Of a stretch of 64,000 nt of DNA, positions 22,471 to 33,429 are shown one piece after another. The stretch covers positions 64,939,850-65,003,849 of the forward strand of contig NC_135714.1 of NCBI RefSeq assembly GCF_964656455.1, in the 5' to 3' direction. Numbering within the stretch: position 1 is the first letter of the stretch; each line of letters starts with the position of its first letter. The DNA is from Halichoerus grypus. Its lineage: Eukaryota; Chordata; Mammalia; Carnivora; Phocidae. Under the pieces are notes generated by a model. The model worked only from the letters and a program-made list of their open reading frames with translations. It searched no databases and was not told the DNA's origin. The translations under genes and the position numbers were made by a program.

Positions 22471-23790
22471 GAAATTTCCATTGTGGCAACTGGGTAAGAA
22501 GTGATGTCATTAACCAAAAGGAGGAGCAGATTGGAGGGATGAGACGGTGAGTTTAATTTTGGACATGCTCAGTTTGAAGGACCTGTGGAAATTAATATGG
22601 AGGAGCTCAGTAGGCAGTAAGACATGAGGGACTAGAAAATCAGGAGCAGGGAGCTGAAAATACGTCTTTGATAGCCTAAGTAGAGGCTGAAGCTGAAGTA
22701 GTAGATGAAAGTGCTCAGGAGACTGGCAATGAGGAGAGGAAAAGTGTCTAGGCCTATATGACATGTGAAAGAAAAACTAGAGATACAGTAAGAAGAAGCT
22801 ATTGCTTTGGTAAAAGTGAGAGGAGGTATGAATGGGTTCATAGTAAAAAATGAGAATGGTGGGAGGAATCCTGCAGGGGCTAAATCCCTCAATGTGGTGA
22901 ATAAATGGGTGTACACAGAGGGAAGTAAAAAAAAAAAAAAGAATGATTCCAATATTTTGATCTTAGAAGGCTTGGAAGAAGGTAGTTCTATTAACTCATT
23001 CATTCATTCAAAAATGAAGAGAGCACCATCTATGGTCTGGATACTGTGACACTGATTAAAGTCAGGGGAATGAGTGTGCTTAATGGAGACAGTAATGAAG
23101 CTGAATTTATCTAAGTTGAGTATGAGGTGCCTACATGTCATCAAGTTAGAAATGTCTAGAAGATAGTAGCAAAAAAGAAAGGTCAAGGCAAGAGACTGCT
23201 TTACAGAGGTAAGAATTTGAAGTCCCATTAGTAGATGAGATCACTGGGAGAAAAGAAAGGAATGCCTCCATCATTGTATATGTACATCTAGATAATACCT
23301 ATGGATCTTATTTATAGAAGAAGAGGAGGAGGAGAAGCAAACAACAAAATGGGGAAGATATAGTTGTACAAATAAGAGATCTAGGAAGAGTATCATAGAG
23401 ACCAGGAAGATAAGATTTTCAAGAAATGATCAGGCTGCTATTCACATCCCACAGATACATCAAAGCAAATTAAATCAGAGGGAAAAGCGCGGAATTTAGC
23501 CTTTCACACAAGAGTTGGGATAGAAATCTGATTACAAAGGACCGTGGGAAGAGCTGACGTTGAGAGTAGGGACTTCAAGATGGTATCTTGTCATGAAATG
23601 GATTTTTAGAACAGTGGAAACTTGAGAGTATTTGTAAGCCCAGAATACTGAACCAGCGAAGACAGAGAAAATGAAAACGTAGGAGAAGAGGGAATAATTG
23701 ATAGGAAAATGGCCTAGAGGAAGCAAGACAATATGGGATCAAAAGGCTTGGGCAATATCCAAGCAACATATGCCTTCACTGTGTGGTGAA
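22470..23790 (-). repeat. L2 LINE block, inverted
   Basis: A long antisense L2: 'TTTAATTTTGGACATGCTCAG', 'GGAGCTCAGTAGGCAGTAAGACATGAG' and, again at 23090-23160, 'GAATTTATCTAAGTTGAGTATGAGGTGCC' (description) correspond to the L2 stretch encoding 'LKLNMSKTE'-type sequence read backwards. The same L2 segment appears twice in tandem (about 22550 and 23100), so this is either two overlapping fragments or a local duplication. It accounts for the open frames at 22510-23228. Confidence 0.7.
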
Positions 23791-23794
23791 TTAG

Positions 23795-24400
23795 CCTCAC
23801 TTGTAAGGATTCCAGAGGACTATAGTTAAGTATTTCACATGGAACAGGGGGATCTCTGTGCACCATCGTTTAAGTCGTTTATTCTCAGTTACACAGTGTC
23901 TCAGTGCAGACAGAAGGGCCTCTAATTCTCCAAAGAGAATTCTCCACCATATTAGCTCATACTCTCCTGTGAACTAAACAGGAGTGCTGGCAACAGATAC
24001 TGTATGCTATGCGGGATGATCACCTTGTCCGGGAGTAAAACAGAAACTTGCAAAGAAAAGAGACAATAATTTCTAAAGAACTCGGGAGGGGAGGGGGGTC
24101 AGAAGCTGTATGTTGCTCCCTTCCTTTATGAAAAAAAGCCCCTAGGAACTTCCAGAACAAGGTGAAGATCAGGGCACCAAAGCTACTATCAGACATTTCT
24201 ACCTGTTAATTCTGCCTGAGTTGTTTCTCTCTATTCTCATCTCTGGCCTCAACTGCCATCCATTTGCAACCTAGTTCTTCTCAAACTTGAACCCATTGCT
24301 TTCTCTCTCATCCCTTAAGTAGATGATTTATTGTTTTTGTTTGCTTGCTCTTGTTTCTTCATCACTAGGAAACACAGAGCAAGCAACGTCAAAGCGCCTC
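23795..24400. other. Single-copy DNA between L2 and the CpG island
   Basis: Intron 1 (near its upstream end) with no recognised feature. Confidence 0.45.
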
Positions 24401-25350
24401 ACGGTGCTGGGAGTGCCACAGAACACCCACACAAGTTTACACGAACTCATGAAGTCCTCGCGCGAGTAGCAGCTACCCCGGGCTGGCCGAAGCCAGGAGC
24501 GCACGCCCTGACAGCACCGCCAAGCCCCCAGCCCGGAGCGACAGTCTTCAAGGCTGCTCTGCTCGGGGCTCAAGGAGTGGCAGCCCCGAGGAAGCCCCGC
24601 TGGGGCCGAGCTCTCCCCTCCCGCCCCTAGCCAAGCTTCTTAAAATCGAGTAGCCTTCCCTCGCTTCCAGGAGCTCACAAAAGGCTGCCACACCAAGCGA
24701 ACGCAACGCGAGCACACGTCCACACACAGTACATGCACGACACCCGCGGGGTGTGGAACGGAGGCGCACAGCGCGCAGTGCACGCACAGCATACACACGC
24801 GCGCACCCCGACCCCGTCCCTCCCTGCGCTCCCCCGGCGCCCAAGCCTCCCTCCCTCGAACCTCACCAGACAGCCGGGTAACTTTCCAGGTGCGCAGCTT
24901 GTCACCTTGGCGCCGCCGCCCCTGCGTCTCCGCGTCCTCTCCCGCGCCGCCCTCCCCAGCCGCCTGCGGCGCCCCAGCCGAGCGCAGGGCAGCTCTGCGA
25001 GCCCGGGCCGTGCGCAGGGCGCGCAGCGCGGGCCCGGGGCTGCCGCCGCCGCTGCTCGGGCTACGTGGGCTCCGGAGGCGCGGGCGAGCGCGCTGCGGGC
25101 AGGAGCTGCGGCGGCTTGGGTGCTGCCGCCTGGCTCCTCGGCGGGGGCCGGTGCAGAGCAGACACGCAAGGAGGGAGGGAGGGAAAGAGGGAGGAGAGGA
25201 GGAGAAGGAGGGGGGAGGGTCAGCGGGGCTACTGCGTGGAAGAGCAGGGAGCCGGCTTCCCAAAAGGTGGGGTCACCCGCGCGCGCCCACGCTGGCCCGA
25301 ACCTTTGCTCCCGAGACAAGCTATCGGGAGATAGCCGCAGGCTGCACTTT
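24400..25350. promoter_or_regulatory. CpG island at the PRKG2 promoter
   Basis: There is an abrupt rise in G+C with dense CpG, including runs such as GGCGCGCAGCGCGGGCCCGG, in contrast to the AT-rich flanks. The densest part is about 24890-25150. The left shoulder (24400-24700) is moderately rich and would be the first part of intron 1. It is the only sizeable island in the window and lies where a promoter for the minus-strand PRKG2 is required. Divergent non-coding transcription to the right is possible but nothing in the sequence shows it. Confidence 0.9.
24867..25322 (-). other. PRKG2: Predicted non-coding exon 1 / 5' leader of PRKG2
   Basis: This is an inference. The acceptor of exon 2 demands an upstream exon, and the only CpG island lies 9.7 kb upstream. 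A good donor is present on the minus strand (TCTG|GTGAGG, last exon base 24867). The right end is placed about 30 bases below a TATA box at 25353-25347. The implied leader is about 456 bases, extremely GC-rich, and contains no ATG on the minus strand, as expected for a spliced leader feeding the ATG at 15152. The true start site and donor could differ by tens to hundreds of bases; another donor inside the island cannot be excluded. Confidence 0.5.
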
Positions 25351-25353
25351 ATA
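25347..25353 (-). promoter_or_regulatory. PRKG2: TATA box, predicted PRKG2 core promoter
   Basis: The minus strand reads GGGGTATAAAGTGCAGCC, a TATAAAG element with the GC-rich flanks typical of TATA boxes. It sits at the upstream edge of the CpG island and points toward PRKG2. A start near 25320 would fit the usual 25-32 base spacing. Confidence 0.55.
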
Positions 25354-25371
25354 CCCCATACCCTCCAGAGT

Positions 25372-26905
25372 GAGGCAACTTATGTAGGGAGATAACATCG
25401 TGGTTGTAAAGCATTTTTTTTTATGTTGTTATTATTTCTATTTCAAGTGTGTGGGACGAGGGGAGAGGAAAGTTCAGGGACGTGTTCATCTTTTCCTTCC
25501 CCTCCCTCTCCCCCCACCCCTCCAGTCTGTTTTCCCTGCAAGCTCTCTCCCACCTCGCCTTCCCTCCCAGAGCGCAAACAGGGGCACACATCCTGGACGT
25601 GTTCTCCTCGGTCACACCAATGCCCTTCTAGAAGACATGTGACCCCGGAGGAGCTAGGAGACGCACTCTTCCCGGACTCTGGAGCCGTAACTTGCATCTA
25701 GTTTCCAATTCACATGATGCCGGGGCAGTGGTTTGAACCGGGTTTTAAGGGACAGAGATTATACCTTCGGAATCTGTAGGTCCTTGAGCAGGGAGCTTTC
25801 TTGATCACCCAGGCTGGTGTTGCTCTCCCAGTCGCCTTTTGATTACATGTTTTTTTTTTTTTTTTTTTTTTACCCCCCTGAGGCTTGCATTATGGTTTTC
25901 CAAATATATATACCCCCACCGCATTATTTGCTGTGCTCTGGAGTTGTGAGACCTTCCTGTGGCTTTCCCCCTTTCCTCCTGCCCCAGAGGAATTTCACTG
26001 GCAAGTCCACCAAGGACAAGGGCAGTTTGTGTGTTGAGGAATGGGAAGTACAGTGAGGTTTTATTCTTCCCGGTGCCTCTAGAGAATGTCGGGACCCAAG
26101 TCTCGGGGGTTTTAAACCACATGGTGGCAGTGGGACTCATGTAACACTGGTCTGCACTAGTACATACATAAACTTATATAGAAATGAGGCCCATGGAAGA
26201 TATGTTGAATGGGGCCATTACATTTCAGAGGAGGAAGAATGTAGTCCTGTTTGTTTTTGTGCTAACTGAAAAAAAAAATAAGCAAAAGTACAAAATACTT
26301 TTTCATGAACATATGCTAGAGTCTTTCCATTTTATGCAGGCCCTCAAAATAGCCCAACTAGAGGAGATGGTCTGGGGAAGAATTCCACAGGGAAAGGAAA
26401 AATAATTAAGTCATTGTTAAGTCACTGTAATCATGGACTTCTAAGTCAATAGAATGGATTTTTATGAACAGTGTAACAACAAGAAGGAAATCAGATTTTC
26501 AAAGTCCTTTCATTCATTTAGTCCATGGTGCGGGGGGTGGATAGTGGATTGCTAATTAATGGGTCCACATTTTTAATGAAATAGAATAAAAATATCAGAG
26601 TACATCATGCATAGTAAGTAAATATGCTCTGTATATCTTTCATTTCAGTTAAATATGTGTATATTGGGTCAACCATGTAATATGTATTTTCTTACTGTTC
26701 CTCTAGGCAAAAGCTTGAAAACCACGGATGTACTCCTGACACCTGGGGTCACCCATCTAGTCAGAGTTTGAAGGGGAACGTAAGCTCCTTCCCAGAGATC
26801 CTGTCTTCTGGCAACAATACCATGCTGAGCTGTAAAAAAACAAAAAAACAAAAAACAAAAAAAAAAAACAAGGAGGATGGTGAGGAGGAGAAGGAGAAAA
26901 GTGAC
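25372..26905. other. 5' flank of PRKG2; no gene seen
   Basis: Upstream of the predicted promoter. Holds a C/T-rich patch at 25490-25560, a pure T-run of 22 at 25850-25871 and an A-rich (CAAAA)n tract at 26835-26872. Proximal regulatory sites may lie here but no motif is decisive. Confidence 0.5.
25850..25871. repeat. Poly-T tract (22 T)
   Basis: Uninterrupted T22 about 0.5 kb upstream of the CpG island. No SINE or L1 body is recognised next to it. Confidence 0.95.
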
Positions 26906-27150
26906 CATTCTTTGAGCCTTTATTCATTCTTTCAACAGCTGTGCTTAAGCAGCTCTTATGCCTCAGGCACAATCCGGAAATTCAGTGGTGAACAAAATCA
27001 ACATATGATCTTGGCAACTCAGAATCTACAATCCAGTGGGGGAAACAGACATCAAACCCATAAACACAGAAGTAATATATATGTAAAAAGTGCCATGAAA
27101 GAAAATATGATAGGAGAGGAAAAAAAACATGGGGTTATAATCTAGATGCA
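26905..27150 (-). repeat. L2 LINE 3' end, inverted
   Basis: 'GCCTTTATTCATTCTTTCAACAGC', 'CCTCAGGCACAATCC', 'GTGGTGAACAAAATCAACATATG' (description) and 'ACATCAAACCCATAAACAC' are the reverse of the L2 3' UTR. Confidence 0.75.
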
Positions 27151-27189
27151 GGAGGCTGCAATTAATAATTAACCTAGTTTAAAATGTCT

Positions 27190-27660
27190 TAAGTGATAAG
27201 GAAATTTACTGTTTCATATGGCTTGAAGTCCCAAGGTTGAGAGGCTCTCGCTTGTAAATTCAGCACCTCAGTGATGTCAGAGTAGGCCTGGGCTGTTCTC
27301 TTATTCCCCCTGCCGGCTCCAACATGCCAACTTGTACCTGGGTCTGCCTCCACCCCATCGTGGTCCCAGGATGGCTGGAGCAGCTGCTGTTACGACAGAT
27401 AATCCTGACAATGCCCAATAGTATCGGAGTGTGTCTCTTCTCAAGAGTTCATGGAAGCTCCCAGCTGACCTCCTCTCACCTGTCCCTAGTCCAGACTGAG
27501 TCTCATGCCCACACCTAAATGTTGGGCATGGAGGGAGGACTACCAAAATTGACTTAGGCTCTTCAGAATTTGCCCTGGAACTTTTCAGAATTGCATTCTT
27601 TGAGGGGTTGATACCCAAACAAAAAGGAGAAAGTGGCAATGGATGTTGGGTAGGCAATCT
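27190..27660. repeat. Ancient interspersed repeat, family not named
   Basis: The order 'TTTACTGTTTCATATGGCTTGAAGTCC', 'AATTCAGCACCTCAGTGATGTCA', 'CCCAGGATGGCTGGAGCAGCTGC', 'GGCAATGGATGTTGGGTAGGCAA' (descriptions) is that of a medium-reiteration mammalian repeat I know by pattern but cannot name. Non-coding. Confidence 0.5.
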
Positions 27661-27819
27661 AGAGTCTGCTAGAGGGGCTCGGGGATGACTCCTCTGATAA
27701 AAAATAACATTTCATTGTAGGCTGAGTAAGAGTCAGCAAGGAGGAGGAGGCTTCGGGCAGAAGGAATTGCAGGTGTGGTCTCACTGCCACGTGTTAAAGG
27801 CATACATAGAATTTCTCAT

Positions 27820-27945
27820 TTACCATATCGAAGAGGTAAACCAACCTCAGGAAGCAAGCTCAGAGAGTTAAATAACTTGATCAAATTCACAGAACTACTA
27901 AATTGCAGAGCCAATCTATCTAATTCCAGAGCCTAAACCTTGACT
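27820..27945 (-). repeat. MIR SINE, inverted
   Basis: 'CTCAGAGAGTTAAATAACTTGATCAAATTCACAGA' (description) followed by 'AAATTGCAGAGCCAATCT' is the reverse of the MIR core. Confidence 0.65.
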
Positions 27946-29174
27946 TCTCCTTCTACTGAGAGAGGGAGAAGCCAGATTCCCCTGGCCTTTCTGGTCATGG
28001 ACTGAGGAACACAGCCCCCTCCAGGACTCCTCTGCAAGGTTTCTCTGGGTCTACTGGTGGTGGGGGACGTGTATTCATGAATAAACCCTCTCCCATTGGG
28101 TATGCCTCTGTTCCACTGGGTGTCATGGTCTCTGCCAAACACTGTCACCAGAACACGAGGGTTATCGTGGTGTCAAGCCCAGAGGTAGCCTGTGGAGATG
28201 TGCAGGGTGAAATGCAAGTCTTTGCATTACATGCAGTTTGGGGAAGTATCCAAGCGGCCCTGAATTTTACAAAATTCTCCTGATTTTTCCTATTTTCTCA
28301 CTGCACCCAAGGGACTGAGCTGGAAACAGATCACAGTAGTACCAAACACAGGCTCCCAAGCCCCTGTGTGACCAGCTCACCCAGCCTGAATCCCTGTTTG
28401 CTTGGGATCATGTGCCTGCCTGGAGGCTCCATAGTTGTGCTGGCACACGGACTTTCTGTCGGGCCGCCCCATCACACCAGCCTTGGTGCTCACTGCGTGT
28501 AAGCCCCAGCTCCGCGCCTGCCCAGGCTCAAGCTGAGCTCTCTGCTATGAATCACCAGAAGATCTCCTGAGGATGTGAGAGGGTCAAAACCACCGTCCAG
28601 TTTCTCACCACCTCTCTGGTTTTGCCCCCCTCCCTCCTTTCCTCTGTCATTTGTCTGCTGGCTTGTTTATCTTACTGTGCTGACCCCCTAGGCAGTCATT
28701 TCTGTTGCTAAGGCTAGAACCTTAGGTCGCTGTGCTATTCATTCAATTTAGCTTTGCCAAACCCTGACCCTGGACCAAACTACTGTTGGCCTTTGGTGTT
28801 CCTGCCCTCCAGAGTGCCAGCATCACTAGATATGGTAATGAAATGGGACCAACTGATTGCATTGCAGTTTTTGTCTCCAACCTCCCTGCAGCCAACAATC
28901 CCTCTCCTCACCTCAAAGCCATTTATTTCTCCCATGATGTCTCACGGAGGCTGCAGGATAGTGGCTCTCTCCTCTAGGATCCCACAGCAGCGTGCTGCCC
29001 CAAGTCACAAATACCTGTTAACTGTCGGCCTCTCTTACTGGACTTTAGCGCAGGGACTTGGCAGTTTCAATTCATACATCTTCAGAACATACATAGCTCA
29101 AATCTTTAATATGTAGCAAACAATCAGAACATTCCACTTTTCAATCTACTGCCTCGATTTTCTAAATCAATCGA
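27946..29174. other. Intergenic DNA, no gene seen
   Basis: Moderate GC, no recognised repeat. The two plus-strand frames overlapping at 28754-29116 show no family features. Confidence 0.45.
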
Positions 29175-29210
29175 TTTTTTTTTTTTTTTTTTTTTTTTTT
29201 ATTGCTTCCC
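29175..29210 (-). repeat. Poly-T tract (36 T), possible A-tail of a minus-strand retroposon
   Basis: T36 with AATAAA-like sequence abutting it on the minus strand (GCAATAAAA). The adjacent 29211-29530 is not a known SINE or L1. This could be a retroposed 3' UTR of unknown origin; no TSD was found. Confidence 0.6.
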
Positions 29211-29539
29211 AAGATACTAGAGACTTGAGAAGGAACCCTGTACTTAGAGTCTCTCCTTCCTCGGTGGAAGCTCATTACTAATATCACACAATCTTCCAAG
29301 CCCAGCTCTGGGGGCACCATTCTCCATTCCACTCTCGTGTCCTCAAGGGGACAGTGGCCTCTCATTTGCCAAACCCCTCCCTGCTGATTCCTGATGGAGA
29401 GGAGAGTAAACCCTGTGGGCATGAACCGGAGCATATTTGTCTGGTTTTCCAGTCCACCAGGCAGCTGCCAGAGCCTACATGTGTCCCGCACTTGGAACTG
29501 ACCAGTCTCTTGCCCATGCTCTCCTTGAAAGTCCTCCCT

Positions 29540-29860
29540 CCTCCATCCCACTTCCACTCATTCTCAATTTGCCCGGGATTCTGTCCTTACTCCCTGCTTC
29601 CCTCCCTCTCCCCAGCTCTTTCTCTTTCTCCTCATAGCTTCACTCATTACTTCTAGGTGTATGCCTTCATAACTCCCACAAGACTGCACTTTATGTCAGC
29701 CCTTTTTATGCTGTTTGTCACTCTCTACTTTGTATTATTGTTATCTCTTGACATTCCTTATCACCCCAGATTCACTGTAAATACCTGGAGGGCATAGTTC
29801 ATCTGATTCATCTTTGCTGTATCTCTCATAGCACCCACAGCAGGCCCAAATCCTAGGGAC
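29540..29860 (+). repeat. L2 LINE 3' end
   Basis: 'CTCCCACAAGACTGCACTTTATG', 'ACTGTAAATACCTGGAGGGCATAG' and 'TTTGCTGTATCTCTCATAGCACCCACAGCAGG' (description) follow the L2 3' UTR. Confidence 0.7.
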
Positions 29861-29916
29861 AGAGTCAGCTATGACTTACTACCCAGAAGAATTATACCTA
29901 TGTTTCCACAATTCTT

Positions 29917-30060
29917 TTTTTTTTTTTTTAAGATCTTATTTCTTTATTTGACAGAGAGAGAGAGAGAGAGAACAAGCAGGGGGAACGGCAGGCAGGTGAA
30001 GAGGAAGAAGCAGGCTCCTGGCTGAGCAGCCACTTAACTGACTGAGCCACCCAGGCGCCC
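29917..30060 (-). mobile_element. SINEC, inverted, internally shortened
   Basis: T-run, AAGATCTTATTTCTTTATTTGACAGAG, (AG)n, and the end GCCACCCAGGCGCCC. The TSD TGTTTCCACAATTCTT is perfect at 29901-29916 and 30061-30076. At about 144 bases it lacks part of the body between head and tail. Confidence 0.95.
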
Positions 30061-30076
30061 TGTTTCCACAATTCTT

Positions 30077-31165
30077 CAGAAAGAATTTGAAATATGTTCT
30101 TGATTTTCCTTCTGGAATAAAAACAATTGTTTGGAATAATGGCACAATTAATTTACAAATTCATAATCTGCCTAGTTAGCAATCAGATAATAGTAAATTT
30201 TACTATAAAAGACTAACATATAAATATATTTCATTTTGCTTTTCTGCACATACTGAATTTCAATCCTTAGTGTGTTGACTTTCCTAAATAGTGATTTTTT
30301 TTCTAGTTATGGGTGCTCATTAAACAATACAGCCAATATATATCAACTATGCACTAAACTCAGTGTTTGGAATCCCACCATCCTGTGCTATTTCAAAGTC
30401 AATGTAGACCATCCATCCAATGCTTTGACCTTGCAACTCCTTATTCCTCATATCAAATACTCTTCATCTCCAGTCAGCTTCAGCTATCCACTCCCAGAGT
30501 CACATCTGGAATCTCCTCTAAAATCACTGATTCAGGGGGCATATGTCCACCCCAGATCAGCTCAGCCCTGCCTGCCCCCAAGGCTTCAGCCCTTTGCCTT
30601 GCTTCTCAGACACAATGGTCATCACAGTGCCTCATGCTGATCCCATAGCTGTAAAGCCTGGGCTAACACGGCCGCTGACCTCAGTCTCCTCTAGAGTGAG
30701 GAACAGACCAGCATGGCTTCTGTGACACCCACCATCGAGGTAGCCTAAGCTATTCCAACTCCCAGGTCTGACCTGTCTGGACCCACAGAAGCTCCAGCTT
30801 CCCTAGCTACTACCTGGAGGGGGCCCAAGACATATCCTAGAAATATAGTAGAATTAATTCCCTATGGAGTCAACTTCGACCGTTGAGAGACAGGAGCCAA
30901 GAAGAAGCCAGCAGATAATTGCTCGTCCTTCCTGCCCATCCAGGAGCTGTTCAAAGACGCAGTGGTTCTGTACTTTTGGCTGCTCTAGTATGACTCAGCA
31001 ACCAACTTTGTTTTCTAAAGAACCTGTGCACAAAGTGGTAACATACCACCTTGAATCTGCTTTTTCTCCTTCTCTCCCTCATTTCCCTTTTTCCATTACT
31101 CCTGCTTCCTTAGGATGGCACCCCCTAATTAAGAATTAGCATGTGAGCTTTGCCTCAGGCTCGAT
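30077..31165. other. Intergenic DNA, no gene seen
   Basis: The stretch 30400-30680 is C/T-rich and somewhat L2-like, but I could not place it firmly. The open frames there (30272-30725, 30864-31139) show no family likeness. Confidence 0.45.
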
Positions 31166-31167
31166 TT

Positions 31168-31238
31168 TCTTTTTCTTTAATTCAATTAGCCAACTTATAG
31201 TACATCATTAGTTTCAGATGTAGTGTTTGGGCTAAGAT
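31168..31238 (-). mobile_element. Short carnivore L1 3' end, inverted
   Basis: 'TTCAATTAGCCAACTTATAGTACATCATTAGTTTCAGATGTAGTG' (description) is the reverse of the carnivore L1 3' terminus; only about 70 bases are present. Confidence 0.7.
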
Positions 31239-31429
31239 AAGATGGTATACTCTATGACCACAGCCTTCCATCCTTCAAGTTTATTTGCCCAATTACTTTC
31301 TCTTCATTTTTGACTTTAAAGTGACCTCCAATTCCTTGGCTCTCTATTTCCTTTCTTTCTCTCTTTACCCAACTTCTTACTCTGTTTACTATGCAGGGCT
31401 ATATACTGAATATATGCTAAATATTACTA

Positions 31430-32048
31430 AATGTAGTATTTCAAACTGTATCATAAAGTTCTAGTAATTAAAGCAGTACAGTATTGACATAAAACAGACA
31501 CATAGATCAATGAAACAAATTGAGAGCACAGAAATAAACCCATCCATATAGGATCAATTAATTTATGACAAAGGAGCCAAGAATGTACAATGGGGAAAGA
31601 ATAGTCTCTTCAGTAAATGACGCTGGGGAAAACTGGACAACAACAGGCAAAAGAATGAAACTCAAACACTATTTTACACCATACACCAAAATTAACTCAA
31701 AATGGATTAAAAGTTTGAATAGAAGTCCTGAAACGTAAAACTGCTAGAAGAAAACATAGGCAATAAAGTCCTTGACATTGGTCTTGGCAATGGTTTTTGA
31801 ATCAGACACCAAAAACAAAAGCAACAAAAGCAAAAATAAATAAGTGGGACTACATCATATTAAAAAGCTTCTGCAGAGCAAAGGAAAGCCATCAACAAAA
31901 TGGAAAGTCCACATACCTAATGGGAGAAAATATTTGCAAATCATATATCTGGTAAGGGGCTAATATCCAAAATATATAAAGAACTCATGCAACTCAAAAG
32001 CAAAAAAAAAAAAAAAAAAATACAAACAATCCCATTACAAAATGGTCA
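31430..32048 (+). mobile_element. L1 LINE ORF2 fragment
   Basis: 'GACACATAGATCAATGAAAC', 'AATGGGGAAAGAATAGTCTCTTCAG', 'TACACCAAAATTAACTCAAAATGGATTAAAAG' and 'AACTCATGCAACTCAAAAGC' (descriptions) are the L1 ORF2 C-terminal third. Stops in all frames; truncated at both ends. An A-run at 32002-32020 has expanded inside it. Confidence 0.9.
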
Positions 32049-32289
32049 GATTACACAGGGCCCCATAAGCAATAATGAAGAGTTGGGTTTTATGCCACCA
32101 TCAATTCTTGATACCAATCTCATCTGGGTACTAAAGACTCCCTGATAATCCTGCTGAATTTACCTGGTGAGCCTTCTTTCTACTACAGTAAAAATAGTTT
32201 ATCTTCTCCCCTTTCTTCAAATTTTTATCTCACCACCCTTAACTCATGGTAGTTGGCCTTACTGACTCTTCAGAGAAAGGAAAATTGTA

Positions 32290-32712
32290 ACAGTGGCTAT
32301 GGACTGAATTGTGTCTACCCCCTCCAAATTCATACGGTCAAGTCCTAACTCCCAGTACCTCAGAATATGACCTCATCTGGATCTAGGGTTACTGCAGATG
32401 TAATTAAGAGGAGGCCAATAGCGTGGGCCCTGATCCAATATGGCTGATGTCTTTATAAAAAGGGGAAATTTGGACATGAAGACAGACACACATAGAGGAG
32501 AGGTGATGTGAAGTGACACAGGGAGATGGCCACCTATAAGCCAAAGACAGGAGCCTGGGACAGATATTCCCCTCATAGCCCTGACAGGAACCAACCCTGC
32601 CAATGCCTCGATTTCAGATTTCTGGCCTCCAGAACTCTGGAGACAGTAAATCTCAGTTGGCAAGCCACCCAGTTCATGGTACTTTGTTACAACAGCCCTA
32701 GAAAACTAATAT
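32290..32712 (+). repeat. MaLR solo LTR (MLT1-like)
   Basis: Clear MLT1 pattern: 'GACTGAATTGTG', 'CAAGTCCTAACTCCCAGTACCTCAGAATATGACC', 'GGGCCCTGATCCAATATGGC', 'GGCCTCCAGAACTCTGGAGA', 'GTACTTTGTTACAACAGCCCTAGAAAACTAATA' (descriptions). Solo LTR without a neighbouring internal region. Confidence 0.88.
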
Positions 32713-32737
32713 AATAATAATGATAGTGACATGTATT

Positions 32738-32925
32738 GAGCTCATACAACACATGTGAGCCCTGTTCCTGACATGCATGAATGCAGTTAATTCCCTTGAC
32801 CCTATGAGGTAATATTATTGCTAGTATTATTTTTATTTTAACTTAGGAAACTGGAACACAGAGAAAGTAGGTACAACTCATCTGTAAGGAACTACCTCAG
32901 CACCCCCACACCAAATCTAGGAACC
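32738..32925 (-). repeat. MIR SINE, inverted
   Basis: 'ATTGAGCTCATACAACACATGTGAGCC', 'CTATGAGGTAATATTATTG' and 'ACTTAGGAAACTGGAACACAGAGAAAG' (descriptions) are the reverse of MIR. Confidence 0.75.
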
Positions 32926-33156
32926 CATCTGCACCAGTATGTGTTCTTACCTCCTTCATTCCCCACACGATGCTGTGTCCCTCATCCTGTCAGTGCTTCC
33001 ATCTGTGCTTTCTATCCCTCCCTGCCCCGCTTTCCTCCTTAACCTCCTGATTCTCTTTCTGAATCTTTCATCTTCCTGTTTTTACTGATATCTTCCCATT
33101 AGCATATATATGTGTATGTGTGTGTGCTAATATGTATATTAGAAACTTATGTTTCA

Positions 33157-33341
33157 GGGCACCTGGGTGGCTCAGTCGGTTAAGCGTCTGCCTTCGGCTC
33201 AGGTCATGATCCTGGGGTCCTGGGATTGAGCCCTGCATTGAGCTCCCTGCTCAGTGGGGAGCCTGCTTCTCCCTCTCCCTCTCCCACTGCCCCTGCTTGT
33301 GCTCTTTCTCTCTCTCATAAATAAATAAAACCTTTAAAAAA
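33157..33341 (+). mobile_element. SINEC
   Basis: GGGCACCTGGGTGGCTCAG head, CT-rich middle, ATAAATAAATAAAACCTTT tail. An imperfect 16-bp TSD (13/16) lies at 33141-33156 and 33342-33357. Confidence 0.93.
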
Positions 33342-33368
33342 AGAAATTTAAGTTTCTCCCACCTTATA

Positions 33369-33429
<61 letters not shown>

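Larger units (their letters stand above)
15166..24866 (-). other. PRKG2: PRKG2 intron 1 (predicted)
   Basis: This 9.7-kb interval lies between the predicted exon 1 donor and the exon 2 acceptor. It holds three SINEC insertions, one large decayed L1 with a nested SINE, two MIRs and a long antisense L2 block. The single-copy remainder shows no recognisable exon. The right boundary depends on the exon 1 prediction. Confidence 0.55.

Noticed and set aside
24675..25395. Open frames of 165-220 codons on both strands
   Set aside because: They lie in the CpG island, where stop codons are rare because of high G+C. The products are low-complexity Ala/Arg/Pro/Gly without any domain.
25400..26150. A divergent gene to the right of the CpG island
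   Set aside because: No open frame with family features, no convincing donor-acceptor pair; only chance frames in C/T-rich sequence.
29162..29557. 131-codon minus-strand frame ending in poly-Lys
   Set aside because: The Lys run is the A36 tract; the rest has no recognisable domain, so I list the DNA only as a possible retroposed UTR.
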